Shown one piece after another: positions 25,484-34,290 of a stretch of DNA of 64,000 nucleotides. The DNA lies in contig NZ_JAGTUU010000002.1 of NCBI RefSeq assembly GCF_018224955.1, positions 248,001 to 312,000 of the forward strand, given 5' to 3'. A program made the position numbers and the translations under genes. This DNA comes from Thetidibacter halocola (GTDB lineage: Bacteria > Pseudomonadota > Alphaproteobacteria > Rhodobacterales > Rhodobacteraceae). Positions within the stretch are counted from its first letter, which is position 1, and every line of letters begins with the position of its first letter. The notes beneath the pieces are model-generated. The model made no database searches. It saw only the letters and a program-made list of their open reading frames with translations, and was not told the DNA's origin.

Positions 25484-26023
25484 GTGTTCGACAGCCCCGA
25501 GGCGATGCGGGCCGCCGCCTGGCAGGCCATGGCGCGCGGCGTTGCCGACCGGCGCAGCCCCGCGCGGCATCCGACCCTGGCCACGATCGGCCCGGACGGG
25601 CCGCAGGCGCGAACGGTCGTGCTGCGCGGCTGGGCCGGTGACGTGGCCGAGGTGCATACCGACGCCGCCTCGGCCAAGCTGGCGGAACTGCGCGCCGATC
25701 CGCGCGCCGCGCTCCATGTCTGGCTGCCGAAACAGGACATGCAGATCCGGCTGTCCGCCACGGTCGGGATCGTCCTGAACGATGCTGACCGCTGGACGCG
25801 CATCCCCGAGGGCGCACGCATCGTCTATGGCGGCGATCCGACCCCGGGCGTGCCGCTGCACGCGGCCGAGGATTTCCGGCCCGGGCGCGATTTCGGGCGC
25901 TTCGCGGTGCTGCGCCTTTCGATTACCCGCGCCGACCTGGTGCACTTGGGGGCCGACATGCACCGTCGGGCAATCCTGGGCCGTGGCGCGGACGGCTGGA
26001 CCGGCGGTTGGGTCGCGCCCTAG
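25484..26023 (+). CDS. Pyridoxamine 5'-phosphate oxidase family FMN protein
   Basis: A 179-residue split-barrel flavoprotein of the PPOX superfamily. Family marks are RHPTLATIGPDGPQARTVVLRGW (FMN phosphate-binding strands), LRADPRAALHVWLPKQDMQIRLSATV, and the closing HLGADMHRRAILGRG with WTGGWVAP. It is too short and divergent to be called PdxH; general stress protein-type or flavin reductase activity is equally possible. The start is GTG 25484, two bases after the previous stop. It converges with crtC. Confidence 0.85.
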   Translation: MFDSPEAMRAAAWQAMARGVADRRSPARHPTLATIGPDGPQARTVVLRGWAGDVAEVHTDAASAKLAELRADPRAALHVWLPKQDMQIRLSATVGIVLNDADRWTRIPEGARIVYGGDPTPGVPLHAAEDFRPGRDFGRFAVLRLSITRADLVHLGADMHRRAILGRGADGWTGGWVAP

Positions 26024-26075
26024 ACTCTCGCATGCCTGAGTTTGCCAGGTCGGGCTGTTCCGGTGTCGCCTCGGT

Positions 26076-27008
26076 CTAGATGCCGAAGTTCCACCTGGCC
26101 CGGCGCGGCACCCGTACCGCCAGCATCGGCTTCAGAAGCGGAGACCGAAAGCGTCGCAGATCGAGCGCCTCGTGCACGCCTATGCTGGGCTGGCCTTCGA
26201 GTTGCGTTTCCACCATCGCCCGGGTGTAGAAAGGCGCGTCCAGCATCGGCATCACCTGGCGCGCCGGTCCGTCACCGCGCGTCTCGCGCCGGACCTGCCA
26301 CAATGAGCGCGGCAAGGCGCGCTTTTGCGGCAGGTCGATCGCCCGCGCGCTGCCGTCCCGGTCGAAATGAAATCCCGCGCCCAGTTCCGACCCGTCCAGC
26401 CGCGTCGCGTCGTAGAAACAGGTGGCGCCGCTGGCGGTGGGATAGCGGCCCCAAGTCCAATAGGCGAAGTCCGCCTCCAGCGCACGGGTGCCGAAATTCG
26501 CGTCGAAATAGCCGTGGCCGGTCCATTGCCAGCCGGGCGCCTCGAGATCGCAGGTCACGGTCGAGACCGGGGCGAAGGGCCGCCAGACATGCGCGCCATC
26601 CGGCGTCAGAGGCAGTTCGACGCCCGTGATGGCGCTGGGCGTCACGCGGATCTTGCCGCGCACCCGTCCAATCACCGGCGGGGCCGATATCTCGTTGATG
26701 TCGATCACCAGCTCGCCGCGTTCCCACGTCAAGGACGAGGGGCCGACCTCGAACTTGCGCGGGCTTTGCCGCAACGCGTCACGCCCCCTGTCGGTCATGG
26801 TGAACCGCCCGCCGGGCCCGTAGGTGGCAACGTTGATGCAGACGTGGTTTTCCGGGTCCTTGCGGCCCGACCACGCATACCAGGGTGAAAAGACCGATCC
26901 TATGAACCCGATGACGGAGAGCGCGCGGGTGCCGCAATCCGAGACCGCATCGACATACCACCACGCATAGCCGTCCGGCGGGACGGCGAGGTGGAAGTTC
27001 GGTCCGTC
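26076..27008 (-). CDS. crtC: Hydroxyneurosporene synthase / carotenoid 1,2-hydratase CrtC (start not resolved)
   Basis: This enzyme hydrates the terminal double bond of neurosporene or lycopene in the spheroidene pathway, at the membrane. Family sequence begins at about 27008 (DGPNFHLAVPPDGYAWWYVD) and continues through FIGSVFSPWYAWSGRKDPENH, TMTDRGRDAL, and GHGYFDANFGTRALEADFAYWTWGR to ARWNFGI. No ATG, GTG or TTG occurs in frame between there and an ATG at 27290 far inside crtD; the only near-cognate is CTG at 27074. The coordinates given are therefore the homology-supported part. It overlaps the end of crtD by over 100 bases in another frame, so translation is probably coupled to crtD by reinitiation. 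Confidence 0.85.
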   Translation of the reverse strand, partial: DGPNFHLAVPPDGYAWWYVDAVSDCGTRALSVIGFIGSVFSPWYAWSGRKDPENHVCINVATYGPGGRFTMTDRGRDALRQSPRKFEVGPSSLTWERGELVIDINEISAPPVIGRVRGKIRVTPSAITGVELPLTPDGAHVWRPFAPVSTVTCDLEAPGWQWTGHGYFDANFGTRALEADFAYWTWGRYPTASGATCFYDATRLDGSELGAGFHFDRDGSARAIDLPQKRALPRSLWQVRRETRGDGPARQVMPMLDAPFYTRAMVETQLEGQPSIGVHEALDLRRFRSPLLKPMLAVRVPRRARWNFGI

Positions 27009-28486
27009 AAGATCGCCTCGGCCGCGTGCCGGCCGGAGAGCGCAGCCATCGGCACCCCCGCCCCCGGGTGACAGCCGCCGCCGGCCAGATACAGGCCCGG
27101 CACCGGCGTCCGTGCCCGGGGCCGGCTCAGCGCCGCGAAGGTCCCATGCGGGCTCTGCCCGTAGAGCGACCCGGCGCTGCCGGGAAAGAGCGTTTCGAAT
27201 CCGCCTGGTGTCGTCAGCGCAGCTTTGCCCGGAAGCCGGTCGAAGGTCAGGCCGAAGCGCGCCAGCGTCGGGAATGTCCGTTGGTGACATGTTGCGTGCT
27301 CCTTGTCATCGGGTTGCCTCTGGGTCAGGGGCGGGGCGTTCAGGATGATCTCGAACCGTTCCTCATGCGCCGGCGGGGTTGGATGCCCGCGATCCTCGGC
27401 ACAAAGATAGAGCGTGGTATCGGCGGGCAAGCGCCCGGCTTCGAGCGCCCGGAAATCGGCCTGCGCGTCGGCGCAGAAAAACACGTTGTGATGCGCCAGG
27501 TCGAGTCCCGTGGTACGGGCGCGAAAGGCCCAGACATGGGCCGACATGCTGCGCGCGGCCCGGGCGGCGCGGGGCGCGGCCGGGCGCATGGCGTCACCCA
27601 GTTTGCCCAGTGCCAGAGCGCGCGGATCACCGTTGAAGATCACGGTTCGCGCGGGCAGGACCGATCCGTCGCGCAGGGCGACGCCCGACACGCCGTCGGA
27701 GTCGGTCAGGATTCTTGTGACCATGCTGTGCATGCGGAACTGCGCGCCGCGTGCCTCGATCAGCCCGGTGATAGCGCGGGCCAGCGCGTGCATGCCGCCC
27801 TCGGGCACCCAGACGCCCGCGGCCTCTGCGCGCCAGACCAGCGACAGCAACGCGGGCGCGCGATGGGGCGAGCCGCCGACATAGGTGGCGTAGCGGCCGA
27901 ACAACTGGCGCAGTCGCGGATCTTCGAAACTGGCGCGCAACAGGCCTGCCATCGTGCGGCCTGGCGCCATGGCGCGCAACAGGGTGGGGTGGGCCAGAAC
28001 CATCCGGGTCATCGCCGCCACGTCCGGTTCGGCCGCCTCCATCATCGGGGCGCGAAAGGCGGCAAAAAGCGTCTCTGTTCTTGCACAAAATGCCTCGAAT
28101 TGCCGGCGAGCGCGGTGGCCAGCAAAGGTCTCTATCGCTTCGGCGTTCAGGGCAGGATCGGCATGCAGATCCACCGAGCTGCCATCGGGCCACCAGTGCC
28201 GCGCCAGCACCGCCTGGCGGTGCAACGTCACGTGATCGTCCAGCCGCTCGCCCACCCCCTCGAACAGCGCGTCAAACACCGTCCGAAGGGTCAGCACCGT
28301 TGGCCCGGCATCAACCCCGTCGACCTGCCGCATCTTGCCTCCGGGCCTGGCGGCGGCATCGACCACGGTGACGTCCAGCCCGGCATGGGCCAGCGGCAGG
28401 GCGGCGGCCAGCCCACCGATTCCGGCGCCGATCACGACGACGGGTTCAAGACGGCGACTCTGCGCGGCTTGGGGCGAAGTTTCCAT
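26900..28486 (-). CDS. crtD: Methoxyneurosporene dehydrogenase (1-hydroxycarotenoid 3,4-desaturase) CrtD
   Basis: A 528-residue FAD enzyme that introduces the 3,4 double bond in the spheroidene or spirilloxanthin pathway. The dinucleotide-binding motif VVVIGAGIGGLAAALPLAHAG starts at about residue 17 and is followed by RPGGKMRQVDGVDAGPTVLTLR. The C-terminal phytoene desaturase signature GLYLAGGGCHPGAGVPMAALSGRHAAEAIL is near residue 460. About 30 residues beyond the conserved end overlap crtC and look non-homologous. ATG 28486 is adjacent to two PpsR boxes shared with crtE. In-frame family length and motifs are complete. Confidence 0.94.
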   Translation of the reverse strand: METSPQAAQSRRLEPVVVIGAGIGGLAAALPLAHAGLDVTVVDAAARPGGKMRQVDGVDAGPTVLTLRTVFDALFEGVGERLDDHVTLHRQAVLARHWWPDGSSVDLHADPALNAEAIETFAGHRARRQFEAFCARTETLFAAFRAPMMEAAEPDVAAMTRMVLAHPTLLRAMAPGRTMAGLLRASFEDPRLRQLFGRYATYVGGSPHRAPALLSLVWRAEAAGVWVPEGGMHALARAITGLIEARGAQFRMHSMVTRILTDSDGVSGVALRDGSVLPARTVIFNGDPRALALGKLGDAMRPAAPRAARAARSMSAHVWAFRARTTGLDLAHHNVFFCADAQADFRALEAGRLPADTTLYLCAEDRGHPTPPAHEERFEIILNAPPLTQRQPDDKEHATCHQRTFPTLARFGLTFDRLPGKAALTTPGGFETLFPGSAGSLYGQSPHGTFAALSRPRARTPVPGLYLAGGGCHPGAGVPMAALSGRHAAEAILTDRTSTSPSRRTAMRGGMSMRSRIAAPARSPSSGS

Positions 28487-28515
28487 AAGGCGATAGTTGA
28501 CTCGTGATGGCGAAC

Positions 28516-28533
28516 TGTCCAGTATGATTTACA
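28516..28533. promoter_or_regulatory. PpsR/CrtJ box 1 in the crtD-crtE intergenic region
   Basis: TGTCCAGTATGATTTACA fits TGT-N12-ACA, the palindromic target of the PpsR/CrtJ repressor. Confidence 0.7.
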
Positions 28534-28539
28534 CATTGT

Positions 28540-28557
28540 TGTCAAACAAACATGACA
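28540..28557. promoter_or_regulatory. PpsR/CrtJ box 2 in the crtD-crtE intergenic region
   Basis: TGTCAAACAAACATGACA is a full TGTC-N10-GACA match. It is six bases from box 1, so cooperative binding over both divergent carotenoid promoters is likely. Confidence 0.82.
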
Positions 28558-28578
28558 GCCGCAGCGCAGGAGCGTCAC

Positions 28579-29445
28579 ATGGGATTGCACACTCGGATCG
28601 ATTCCGCCGTAGAACGCGCTATTGCGCTGGGGCAGGGGGGCGCTGCGCCGGCCCGGTTGGCCTCGGCCCTGCATTACGCCTGCACGCCCGGTGGGGCGCG
28701 GATCAGGCCGACCATCCTCGTCTCTGTCGCGATGGCCTGCGGCGACGATCGGCCGGGCCTCGCCGATGCGGCAGCGGCGGCGCTGGAGCTGATCCATTGC
28801 GCCAGCCTCGTGCATGACGACCTGCCCTGTTTCGACGATGCCGAGATCCGGCGCGGCAAGCCTGCGGTTCATCGCGCCTATTCGCAGCCGCTGGCGGTTC
28901 TGGCGGGCGATTCCCTGATCATCCTCGCCTTCGACGTGCTGGCGCGGGCGGCCCATGCCGCGCCCGAGCGCGCCATCGAACTGATCCGCCTGCTGGCTCG
29001 CCAGACCGGGATGCCGCATGGCATCTGTGCCGGGCAGGGCTGGGAGAGCGAGGACAAGATCGACCTGGGCGCCTATCACCGGTCCAAGACCGGCGCACTG
29101 TTCATTGCCGCGACTCAGATGGGCGCCGTGGCCGCCGGGCAGGAGGCTGAGCCCTGGTATGAACTGGGCGCCCGCATCGGCGAGGCGTTCCAGGTGGCCG
29201 ACGACCTGCGCGATGCGTTGTGCTCGCAGGAAGAGCTGGGCAAACCCGCGGGGCAGGACGATCTGCATGGCCGCCCCAACGCTGTCAGCCTGCTGGGCGT
29301 CGATGGCGCGGTGAAGCGGCTGAAGGACATCCTCGGCGGCGCCATCGCCTCGATCCCCTCCTGTCCCGGCGAGGCGCAGCTGGCCCAGATGGTCACCGCC
29401 TATGCCGATCGCCTGACCCCCGCTGCCGTCAAGGCCCGGGTCTGA
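28579..29445 (+). CDS. crtE: Geranylgeranyl diphosphate synthase CrtE
   Basis: A 288-residue trans-prenyltransferase that makes GGPP for carotenoids and the phytyl tail of bacteriochlorophyll. The first Asp-rich region is CASLVHDDLPCFDDAEIRRGKPAVH (about residues 75-99) and the second is FQVADDLRD (about 205); GGARIRP supplies the diphosphate-binding arginine. ATG 28579 is chosen for its AGGAG site at 28566-28570; the earlier ATG 28552 lies in PpsR box 2. The next gene, crtF, follows after three bases. Transcription is divergent from crtDC and probably repressed by PpsR in the presence of oxygen. Confidence 0.94.
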   Translation: MGLHTRIDSAVERAIALGQGGAAPARLASALHYACTPGGARIRPTILVSVAMACGDDRPGLADAAAAALELIHCASLVHDDLPCFDDAEIRRGKPAVHRAYSQPLAVLAGDSLIILAFDVLARAAHAAPERAIELIRLLARQTGMPHGICAGQGWESEDKIDLGAYHRSKTGALFIAATQMGAVAAGQEAEPWYELGARIGEAFQVADDLRDALCSQEELGKPAGQDDLHGRPNAVSLLGVDGAVKRLKDILGGAIASIPSCPGEAQLAQMVTAYADRLTPAAVKARV

Positions 29446-29448
29446 GCC

Positions 29449-30591
29449 ATGGCTCTGGCCGCGGACGGATCGGATCAGGCACGGCGGCACCGCCCCGGCC
29501 TGCGCACGCGACTGGCCCGCATCGCCGCCAGCCCCGGGTTTCAACGCTGGGCCGCCGGTTTCCCCTTTGCCCGCCGCATCGCCCGGAAAGAGGGCGAGGC
29601 GCTGTTCGACCTGGTGCAGGGCTTTGTCGCCAGCCAGGTCCTGTTCGCCGTGGTCGAATTGCGCCTGTTGCACCGCCTGGTGGACGGTCCGTTGACGGTT
29701 GGACAGCTGGCGCAGGGCACCGGCATTACGCCCGACCGCATGGCGCGGCTGGCGCAGGCCGCTGCGGCGCTGGGCCTGTTCCGCCGGTCCGGCGAAGGCT
29801 ATGGCATCACCCGCAAGGGCGCGGCGCTGCTGGGAGTCCCCGGGCTGGAGCAGATGATCCGGCATCACGACGTGCTGTATCGCGACCTGTCCGATCCCGT
29901 CGCCTTCCTGCGCGGCGAGGTGCAGACCGAGCTGGCCGATTTCTGGCCCTACGTCTTTGGCGCGGGCGGGGCGTCCGACCCGCAGGTGACGGCGACCTAT
30001 TCCGACCTGATGGCGCAAAGCCAGGGGCTGGTGGCGCAGGACACGCTGCGCGCGGTCTCGCTGAAAGATGTGTCACACCTGGTTGACATAGGCGGCGGCT
30101 CTGGCGCCTTTGCCGAGGCGGCGGCGCTGTCCGCGCCGGATCTGCGTGTGACTCTGTTCGATCTGCCGCCGGTGATGGAGGCCGCCGGCAGGCGGCTGGA
30201 GACGTCACCCGCGCGCGGTCGCATCGCCCTGCATCCGGGCTCGTTCCGCGACGATCCGCTGCCCGAAGGGGCTGATGCGATGGCGCTGATCCGGGTGCTC
30301 TATGACCACCAGGACGACACGGTTCGGACACTGTTTCGCCGTGTCAGAGACGCTTTGCCCCCGGGTGGGCGACTGGTCGTGTCAGAGCCCATGTCGGGCG
30401 GTTCCCGGCCCGAACCGGCGGGCGATGTCTATTTCGCCTTCTACTGTATGGCGATGCGCACCGGCACCGTGCGCAGCCAGGCGCGGATCGCCGCCTTGCT
30501 GGTCGAGGCGGGCTTTGAGCAGATCGACTGCCCGCGCAGCGCCCGGCCCTTTGTCACATCCGTGGTTACGGCGCGCCGTGGGCCGGAATGA
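29449..30591 (+). CDS. crtF: Hydroxyneurosporene O-methyltransferase CrtF
   Basis: A 380-residue SAM-dependent O-methyltransferase that methylates the 1-hydroxyl group of carotenoids made by CrtC. The N-terminal dimerisation/winged-helix part (GLFRRSGEGYGITRKGAALLG) precedes the SAM-binding motif HLVDIGGGSGAFAEAAAL (about residue 208), VTLFDLPPVMEAA and the C-terminal VSEPMSGG. It lies three bases after crtE and upstream of the bchC promoter region. The codons for the SAM motif include a perfect PpsR-like box (30071-30088), noted separately. Confidence 0.93.
   Translation: MALAADGSDQARRHRPGLRTRLARIAASPGFQRWAAGFPFARRIARKEGEALFDLVQGFVASQVLFAVVELRLLHRLVDGPLTVGQLAQGTGITPDRMARLAQAAAALGLFRRSGEGYGITRKGAALLGVPGLEQMIRHHDVLYRDLSDPVAFLRGEVQTELADFWPYVFGAGGASDPQVTATYSDLMAQSQGLVAQDTLRAVSLKDVSHLVDIGGGSGAFAEAAALSAPDLRVTLFDLPPVMEAAGRRLETSPARGRIALHPGSFRDDPLPEGADAMALIRVLYDHQDDTVRTLFRRVRDALPPGGRLVVSEPMSGGSRPEPAGDVYFAFYCMAMRTGTVRSQARIAALLVEAGFEQIDCPRSARPFVTSVVTARRGPE
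30071..30088. promoter_or_regulatory. PpsR-like box inside crtF
   Basis: TGTCACACCTGGTTGACA is a full TGTC-N10-GACA match, but it lies in the coding sequence for the conserved SAM-binding motif, about 640 bases before bchC. It may be coincidental or act as a distal site. Confidence 0.3.
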
Positions 30592-30603
30592 TCGGCAAAT
30601 GAA

Positions 30604-30621
30604 TGTCCATTTTAGTTGACA
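30604..30621. promoter_or_regulatory. PpsR/CrtJ box 1 upstream of bchC, covering the -35 element
   Basis: TGTCCATTTTAGTTGACA fits TGT-N12-ACA. Its right end supplies TTGACA (30616-30621), which with TAAACT at 30638-30643 (16-base spacing) forms a sigma70-like promoter. Confidence 0.78.
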
Positions 30622-30629
30622 CCCTGTCG

Positions 30630-30647
30630 TGTAATCGTAAACTGACA
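30630..30647. promoter_or_regulatory. PpsR/CrtJ box 2 upstream of bchC, covering the -10 element
   Basis: TGTAATCGTAAACTGACA fits TGT-N12-ACA and overlaps the proposed -10 element TAAACT. Together with box 1 it would block polymerase at the start of the bchCXYZ-puf superoperon. Confidence 0.8.
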
Positions 30648-30725
30648 CACAGAATGTAACGCCGGATTGACGCCGCGGTGAGTCGCCGCGGCGGGTCCGG
30701 CCCGGATCGAGGAGGGGCTCTCATC

Positions 30726-31667
30726 ATGGAAACAACGGCCGTTCTCCTGAATGGACCCAGGGATCTGATCGTGGCCAATCTTGGCCTGACCGATCCCGGC
30801 CCGCGCGATCTGGTCGTCGAGATTCGCCATTCCGGCATCTCGACCGGCACCGAAAAGCTGTTCTGGTCCGGCCAGATGCCGCCCTTCCCAGGCATGGGGT
30901 ATCCGCTCGTTCCTGGATACGAGGCCGCGGGAGAGGTGGTCGATGCCGGGTCGGAGTCGGGTTTTGCCGTTGGCGACCAAGTTTTTGTGCCCGGTGCGAA
31001 CTGTTACGACGGCGCGTTCGGACTGTTCGGCGGGGCCGCAGCACGGGTCGTTACCGACGCTGCGCGCGTCACCCGGATCGACCGGGGCCATGGTGCGCAG
31101 GGCGCGTTGCTGGCGCTGGCCGCCACGGCGCGCCACGCGATGGCGGGCCTCGACAAGGCCGTGCCCGACCTGATCGTCGGTCATGGCGTCCTGGGTCGCC
31201 TGCTGGCGCGGCTGACCGTTGCCGCCGGTGCGCCTGCGCCGACCGTCTGGGAAATCGATGCCAGCCGCGCGAGCGGCGCGATGGGCTACGAGGTGATGCA
31301 CCCCGAGGCCGACACGCGCCGCGACTACCGCGCGATCTACGACGCCTCGGGCAATGGCGGTCTGCTGAACGACTTGGTCGGCCGTATCGCCAAGGGCGGC
31401 GAGATCGTGCTGGCCGGGTTCTACACCCAGCCGCTGCAATTCGCCTTTCCGCCTGCCTTCATGAAGGAGGCGCGGTTCCGCGTCGCCGCCGAATGGGACC
31501 GCAGCGACCTCGCCGCCACGCGCGCGCTGGTCGAGAACGGGGCGCTGAGCCTCGACGGTCTGATTACCCACCAGGCCAGCGCCGAGGATGCGCCGGACGC
31601 CTATACGACGGCGTTCGAGGACCCCTCCTGCCTGAAAATGATCCTCAACTGGGAGCAAGCCGCATGA
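30726..31667 (+). CDS. bchC: Bacteriochlorophyllide a dehydrogenase BchC
   Basis: A 313-residue oxidoreductase of the medium-chain dehydrogenase type that oxidises the 3-hydroxyethyl group to acetyl in bacteriochlorophyllide a synthesis. Features are [35 protein letters not shown] near residues 37-75 and the nucleotide-binding region [17 protein letters not shown] (about 155). ATG 30726 has an AGGAGG site upstream. The leader carries two PpsR boxes and a small GCCGCGG/CCGCGGC hairpin (30672-30692). The stop overlaps bchX (ATGA). Confidence 0.95.
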   Translation: METTAVLLNGPRDLIVANLGLTDPGPRDLVVEIRHSGISTGTEKLFWSGQMPPFPGMGYPLVPGYEAAGEVVDAGSESGFAVGDQVFVPGANCYDGAFGLFGGAAARVVTDAARVTRIDRGHGAQGALLALAATARHAMAGLDKAVPDLIVGHGVLGRLLARLTVAAGAPAPTVWEIDASRASGAMGYEVMHPEADTRRDYRAIYDASGNGGLLNDLVGRIAKGGEIVLAGFYTQPLQFAFPPAFMKEARFRVAAEWDRSDLAATRALVENGALSLDGLITHQASAEDAPDAYTTAFEDPSCLKMILNWEQAA

Positions 31668-32662
31668 AAGACGAAGTGCCGAACCTCAAGGGCTACGACC
31701 AGCGTCTGCGCGACGAGGCTGCCGAGGACATGGAAATCCCCGTCACCGAGCCGACGAAGAAGACGCAGATCATCGCCATCTACGGCAAGGGCGGCATCGG
31801 CAAGTCCTTCACGCTGGCCAATCTCAGCCACATGATGGCCGAGCAGGGCAAGCGCGTGCTGCTGATCGGCTGCGATCCGAAATCCGACACGACAAGCCTG
31901 CTGTTCGGCGGCAAGGCCTGCCCGACGATCATCGAAACCTCGACCAAGAAGAAGCTGGCCGGGGAAGAGGTGAAGATCGGCGACGTCTGCTTCAAGCGGG
32001 GCGGCGTGTTCGCGATGGAGCTGGGCGGCCCCGAGGTCGGCCGCGGCTGCGGTGGGCGCGGCATCATCCACGGCTTCGAGCTGCTGGAAAAGTTGGGTTT
32101 CCACGACTGGGACTTCGATTTCGTCCTGCTCGACTTTCTGGGCGACGTGGTCTGTGGCGGCTTCGGCCTGCCGATCGCGCGGGACATGGCGCAAAAGGTG
32201 ATCCTGGTCGCCTCCAACGACCTGCAATCGCTGTATGTGGCAAACAACGTCTGCTCGGCGGTTGAGTACTTCCGCAAGCTGGGCGGCAATGTCGGCGTCG
32301 CCGGGCTGGTGATCAACAAGGATGACGGCTCGGGCGAGGCGCAGGCCTTTGCCGAGGCGGTCAGCATCCCGGTTCTCGCCTCGATCCCGCAGGACGACGA
32401 CCTGCGCAAGAAATCCGCGAATTACCAGATCGTCGGCACCGATGCCTCGCCCTGGGGCGCGCTGTTCGCCGATCTGGGGCTCAACGTCTCCGAAGCGCCG
32501 CCGATCCGGCCGAGGCCGCTGGACCAAGACGGTCTGCTGGCCCTGTTCGACGGGTCGGCGACCGGTGCCGGGGTGGTGCTGGAGCCTGCGACGGACATCG
32601 ACATGCGCGGCAAGAACGCGGTGCCGAAGGCCTCGCTTGAAGTGGTCTACGACGACGCCTGA
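31664..32662 (+). CDS. bchX: Chlorophyllide a reductase iron protein subunit BchX
   Basis: A 332-residue NifH-like ATPase that donates electrons to BchYZ for reduction of the C7-C8 bond of the chlorin ring. The P-loop is [18 protein letters not shown] (about 36-53), followed by [12 protein letters not shown]. The cysteines bridging the 4Fe-4S cluster of the dimer are in [10 protein letters not shown] and [10 protein letters not shown]. The N-terminal extension of about 30 residues is usual for BchX and distinguishes it from BchL. The start overlaps the bchC stop; a palindromic repeat separates it from bchY. Confidence 0.97.
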   Translation: MKDEVPNLKGYDQRLRDEAAEDMEIPVTEPTKKTQIIAIYGKGGIGKSFTLANLSHMMAEQGKRVLLIGCDPKSDTTSLLFGGKACPTIIETSTKKKLAGEEVKIGDVCFKRGGVFAMELGGPEVGRGCGGRGIIHGFELLEKLGFHDWDFDFVLLDFLGDVVCGGFGLPIARDMAQKVILVASNDLQSLYVANNVCSAVEYFRKLGGNVGVAGLVINKDDGSGEAQAFAEAVSIPVLASIPQDDDLRKKSANYQIVGTDASPWGALFADLGLNVSEAPPIRPRPLDQDGLLALFDGSATGAGVVLEPATDIDMRGKNAVPKASLEVVYDDA

Positions 32663-32671
32663 CGGTTGGCG

Positions 32672-32720
32672 CCGGGGCTCTGCCCCGGACCCCGGAGTTT
32701 ATTCTGCAAGATGAAGAGAC
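32672..32720. repeat. Dispersed palindromic repeat, copy A (between bchX and bchY)
   Basis: Perfect hairpin CCGGGG-CTCTG-CCCCGG (32672-32688), then ACCCCGGAGTTTATTC and a tail ending AGATGAAGAGA. It shares the CTCTG loop, the G/C stem and the spaced GGNNTTTATT...GAAG tail with three other copies (49276, 53940, 63654). This copy fills nearly the whole bchX-bchY gap. Confidence 0.75.
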
Positions 32721-32724
32721 AGAC

Positions 32725-34290
32725 GTGAGCAACGAACAGACATACGACGAGACGGCAGAGGTCGAGGTGATCCGCGGCGAGACCCGGACCGAGACCTGTG
32801 ACGCACCGGCCGGGGTCGACGGGCTTGGCTGTCATTCCGGGTCCGAGATGGAAAAGGCCGCCCGCATGGCCGGCAATTCCGAACTGCTCGACCGCTACGC
32901 CGCCGACTATCCCACGGGCCCGCACGACCAGCCGCAAAGCATGTGCCCGGCTTTCGGGTCGTTGCGCGTGGGGCTGCGGATGAAACGGGTGGGCACGATC
33001 CTGTCGGGATCGGCCTGCTGCGTTTACGGCCTGACCTTTGTCAGCCATTTCTACGGCGCACGGCGGTCTGTCGGTTACGTTCCGTTCAACTCCGAGACGC
33101 TGGTGACAGGCAAGCTTTTCGAAGACATCCGCGAGGCGGTGCACCAGATGGCCGATCCGGATCGCTATGACGCGATCGTTGTGACCAACTTGTGCGTGCC
33201 GACCGCCTCGGGTGTGCCGCTGCGCCTGCTGCCGGACGAGATCGACGGCGTGCGGATCGTCGGCATCGACGTGCCCGGTTTCGGTGTGCCGACCCATGCC
33301 GAGGCCAAGGACATCCTGGCGGGTGCGATGCTGAACTATGCCCGCAAGGAAGTGGCGGCGGGTCCGGTGCAGGCGCCCGATGGTGGCAAGGCTGACCGGC
33401 CGACCGTGACGCTGCTGGGCGAGATGTTCCCCGCCGATCCTATGATGATCGGCGCGATGCTGGCGCCGATGGGCCTGGCCGCAGGGCCTGTGGTGCCGTG
33501 CCGCGAGTGGCGCGAACTGTATGCCGCGCTGGACAGCGACGTGGTGGCGGCAATCCATCCATTCTACACAGCCAGCATCCGCGAGTTCCAGGCGGCGGGC
33601 CGCACGGTGATCGGCAGCGCTCCGGTGGGCCGCGATGGCACCGTCGATTGGCTGCGCGCGGTGGGCCGCGCCTATGGCATTCCCGATGCGCGGATCTCGG
33701 CGGCCGAGAATGCCTTTGCCGGGGCGATCGCCGGGGCGCTGGCGGCGAACCCGATCAAGGGTGTCATCACCCTGTCCGGCTACGAGGGCAGCGAATTGCT
33801 GGTGGCGCGCCTGCTGGTCGAGAGCGGCGCGGACGTCCGTTATGTCGGCACCGCCTGCCCGCGCACGATCTGGTCGGAACCCGACCGCGACTGGCTTGAA
33901 TCGCGCGGCATCAAGGTGACCTATCGTGCCAGTCTGGAACAGGACTTGGCCGCGATGGAAGGCGTGCGCCCCGACCTCGCCATCGGCACGACTCCGGTCG
34001 TGCAGAAGGCCAAGGAACTGGGCATCCCGGCGCTCTATTACACCAACCTGATCTCGGCCCGCCCGTTGATGGGTCCGGCCGGTGCCGGCAGCCTCGCTGA
34101 GGTGGTGAACGCCGCCATGGCTGGCAAGGCGCGGATGGACACGATGAAGGGTTTCTTCGCCGGTGTCGGCGAAGGCGACACTGCCGGAATCTGGGAAGGG
34201 TCGCCGAACCTGCGCCCCGATTTCCGCGCCCAGCATCAGAAGAAACTGGACAAGCAGCGGCGCGCCGCCGAAGCGGAAAGGATGATCTGA
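32725..34290 (+). CDS. bchY: Chlorophyllide a reductase subunit BchY
   Basis: A 521-residue NifD-like subunit of the chlorophyllide a reductase catalytic component. Cluster-ligand cysteines are expected in [21 protein letters not shown], and [19 protein letters not shown] near the N-terminus; [10 protein letters not shown]-like [16 protein letters not shown] and [22 protein letters not shown] are conserved towards the C-terminus. The start is GTG 32725; GAAGAG at 32713-32718, at the end of a palindromic repeat, is the only candidate ribosome-binding site. Its stop overlaps the bchZ start (TGATG). Confidence 0.96.
   Translation: MSNEQTYDETAEVEVIRGETRTETCDAPAGVDGLGCHSGSEMEKAARMAGNSELLDRYAADYPTGPHDQPQSMCPAFGSLRVGLRMKRVGTILSGSACCVYGLTFVSHFYGARRSVGYVPFNSETLVTGKLFEDIREAVHQMADPDRYDAIVVTNLCVPTASGVPLRLLPDEIDGVRIVGIDVPGFGVPTHAEAKDILAGAMLNYARKEVAAGPVQAPDGGKADRPTVTLLGEMFPADPMMIGAMLAPMGLAAGPVVPCREWRELYAALDSDVVAAIHPFYTASIREFQAAGRTVIGSAPVGRDGTVDWLRAVGRAYGIPDARISAAENAFAGAIAGALAANPIKGVITLSGYEGSELLVARLLVESGADVRYVGTACPRTIWSEPDRDWLESRGIKVTYRASLEQDLAAMEGVRPDLAIGTTPVVQKAKELGIPALYYTNLISARPLMGPAGAGSLAEVVNAAMAGKARMDTMKGFFAGVGEGDTAGIWEGSPNLRPDFRAQHQKKLDKQRRAAEAERMI

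Noticed and set aside
27075-27290. N-terminal extension of CrtC back to the ATG at 27290
   Set aside because: The extra sequence is rich in Arg, Gly and Pro, does not resemble CrtC, and is exactly the out-of-frame reading of crtD. It is kept only as a possible start, not as real protein.
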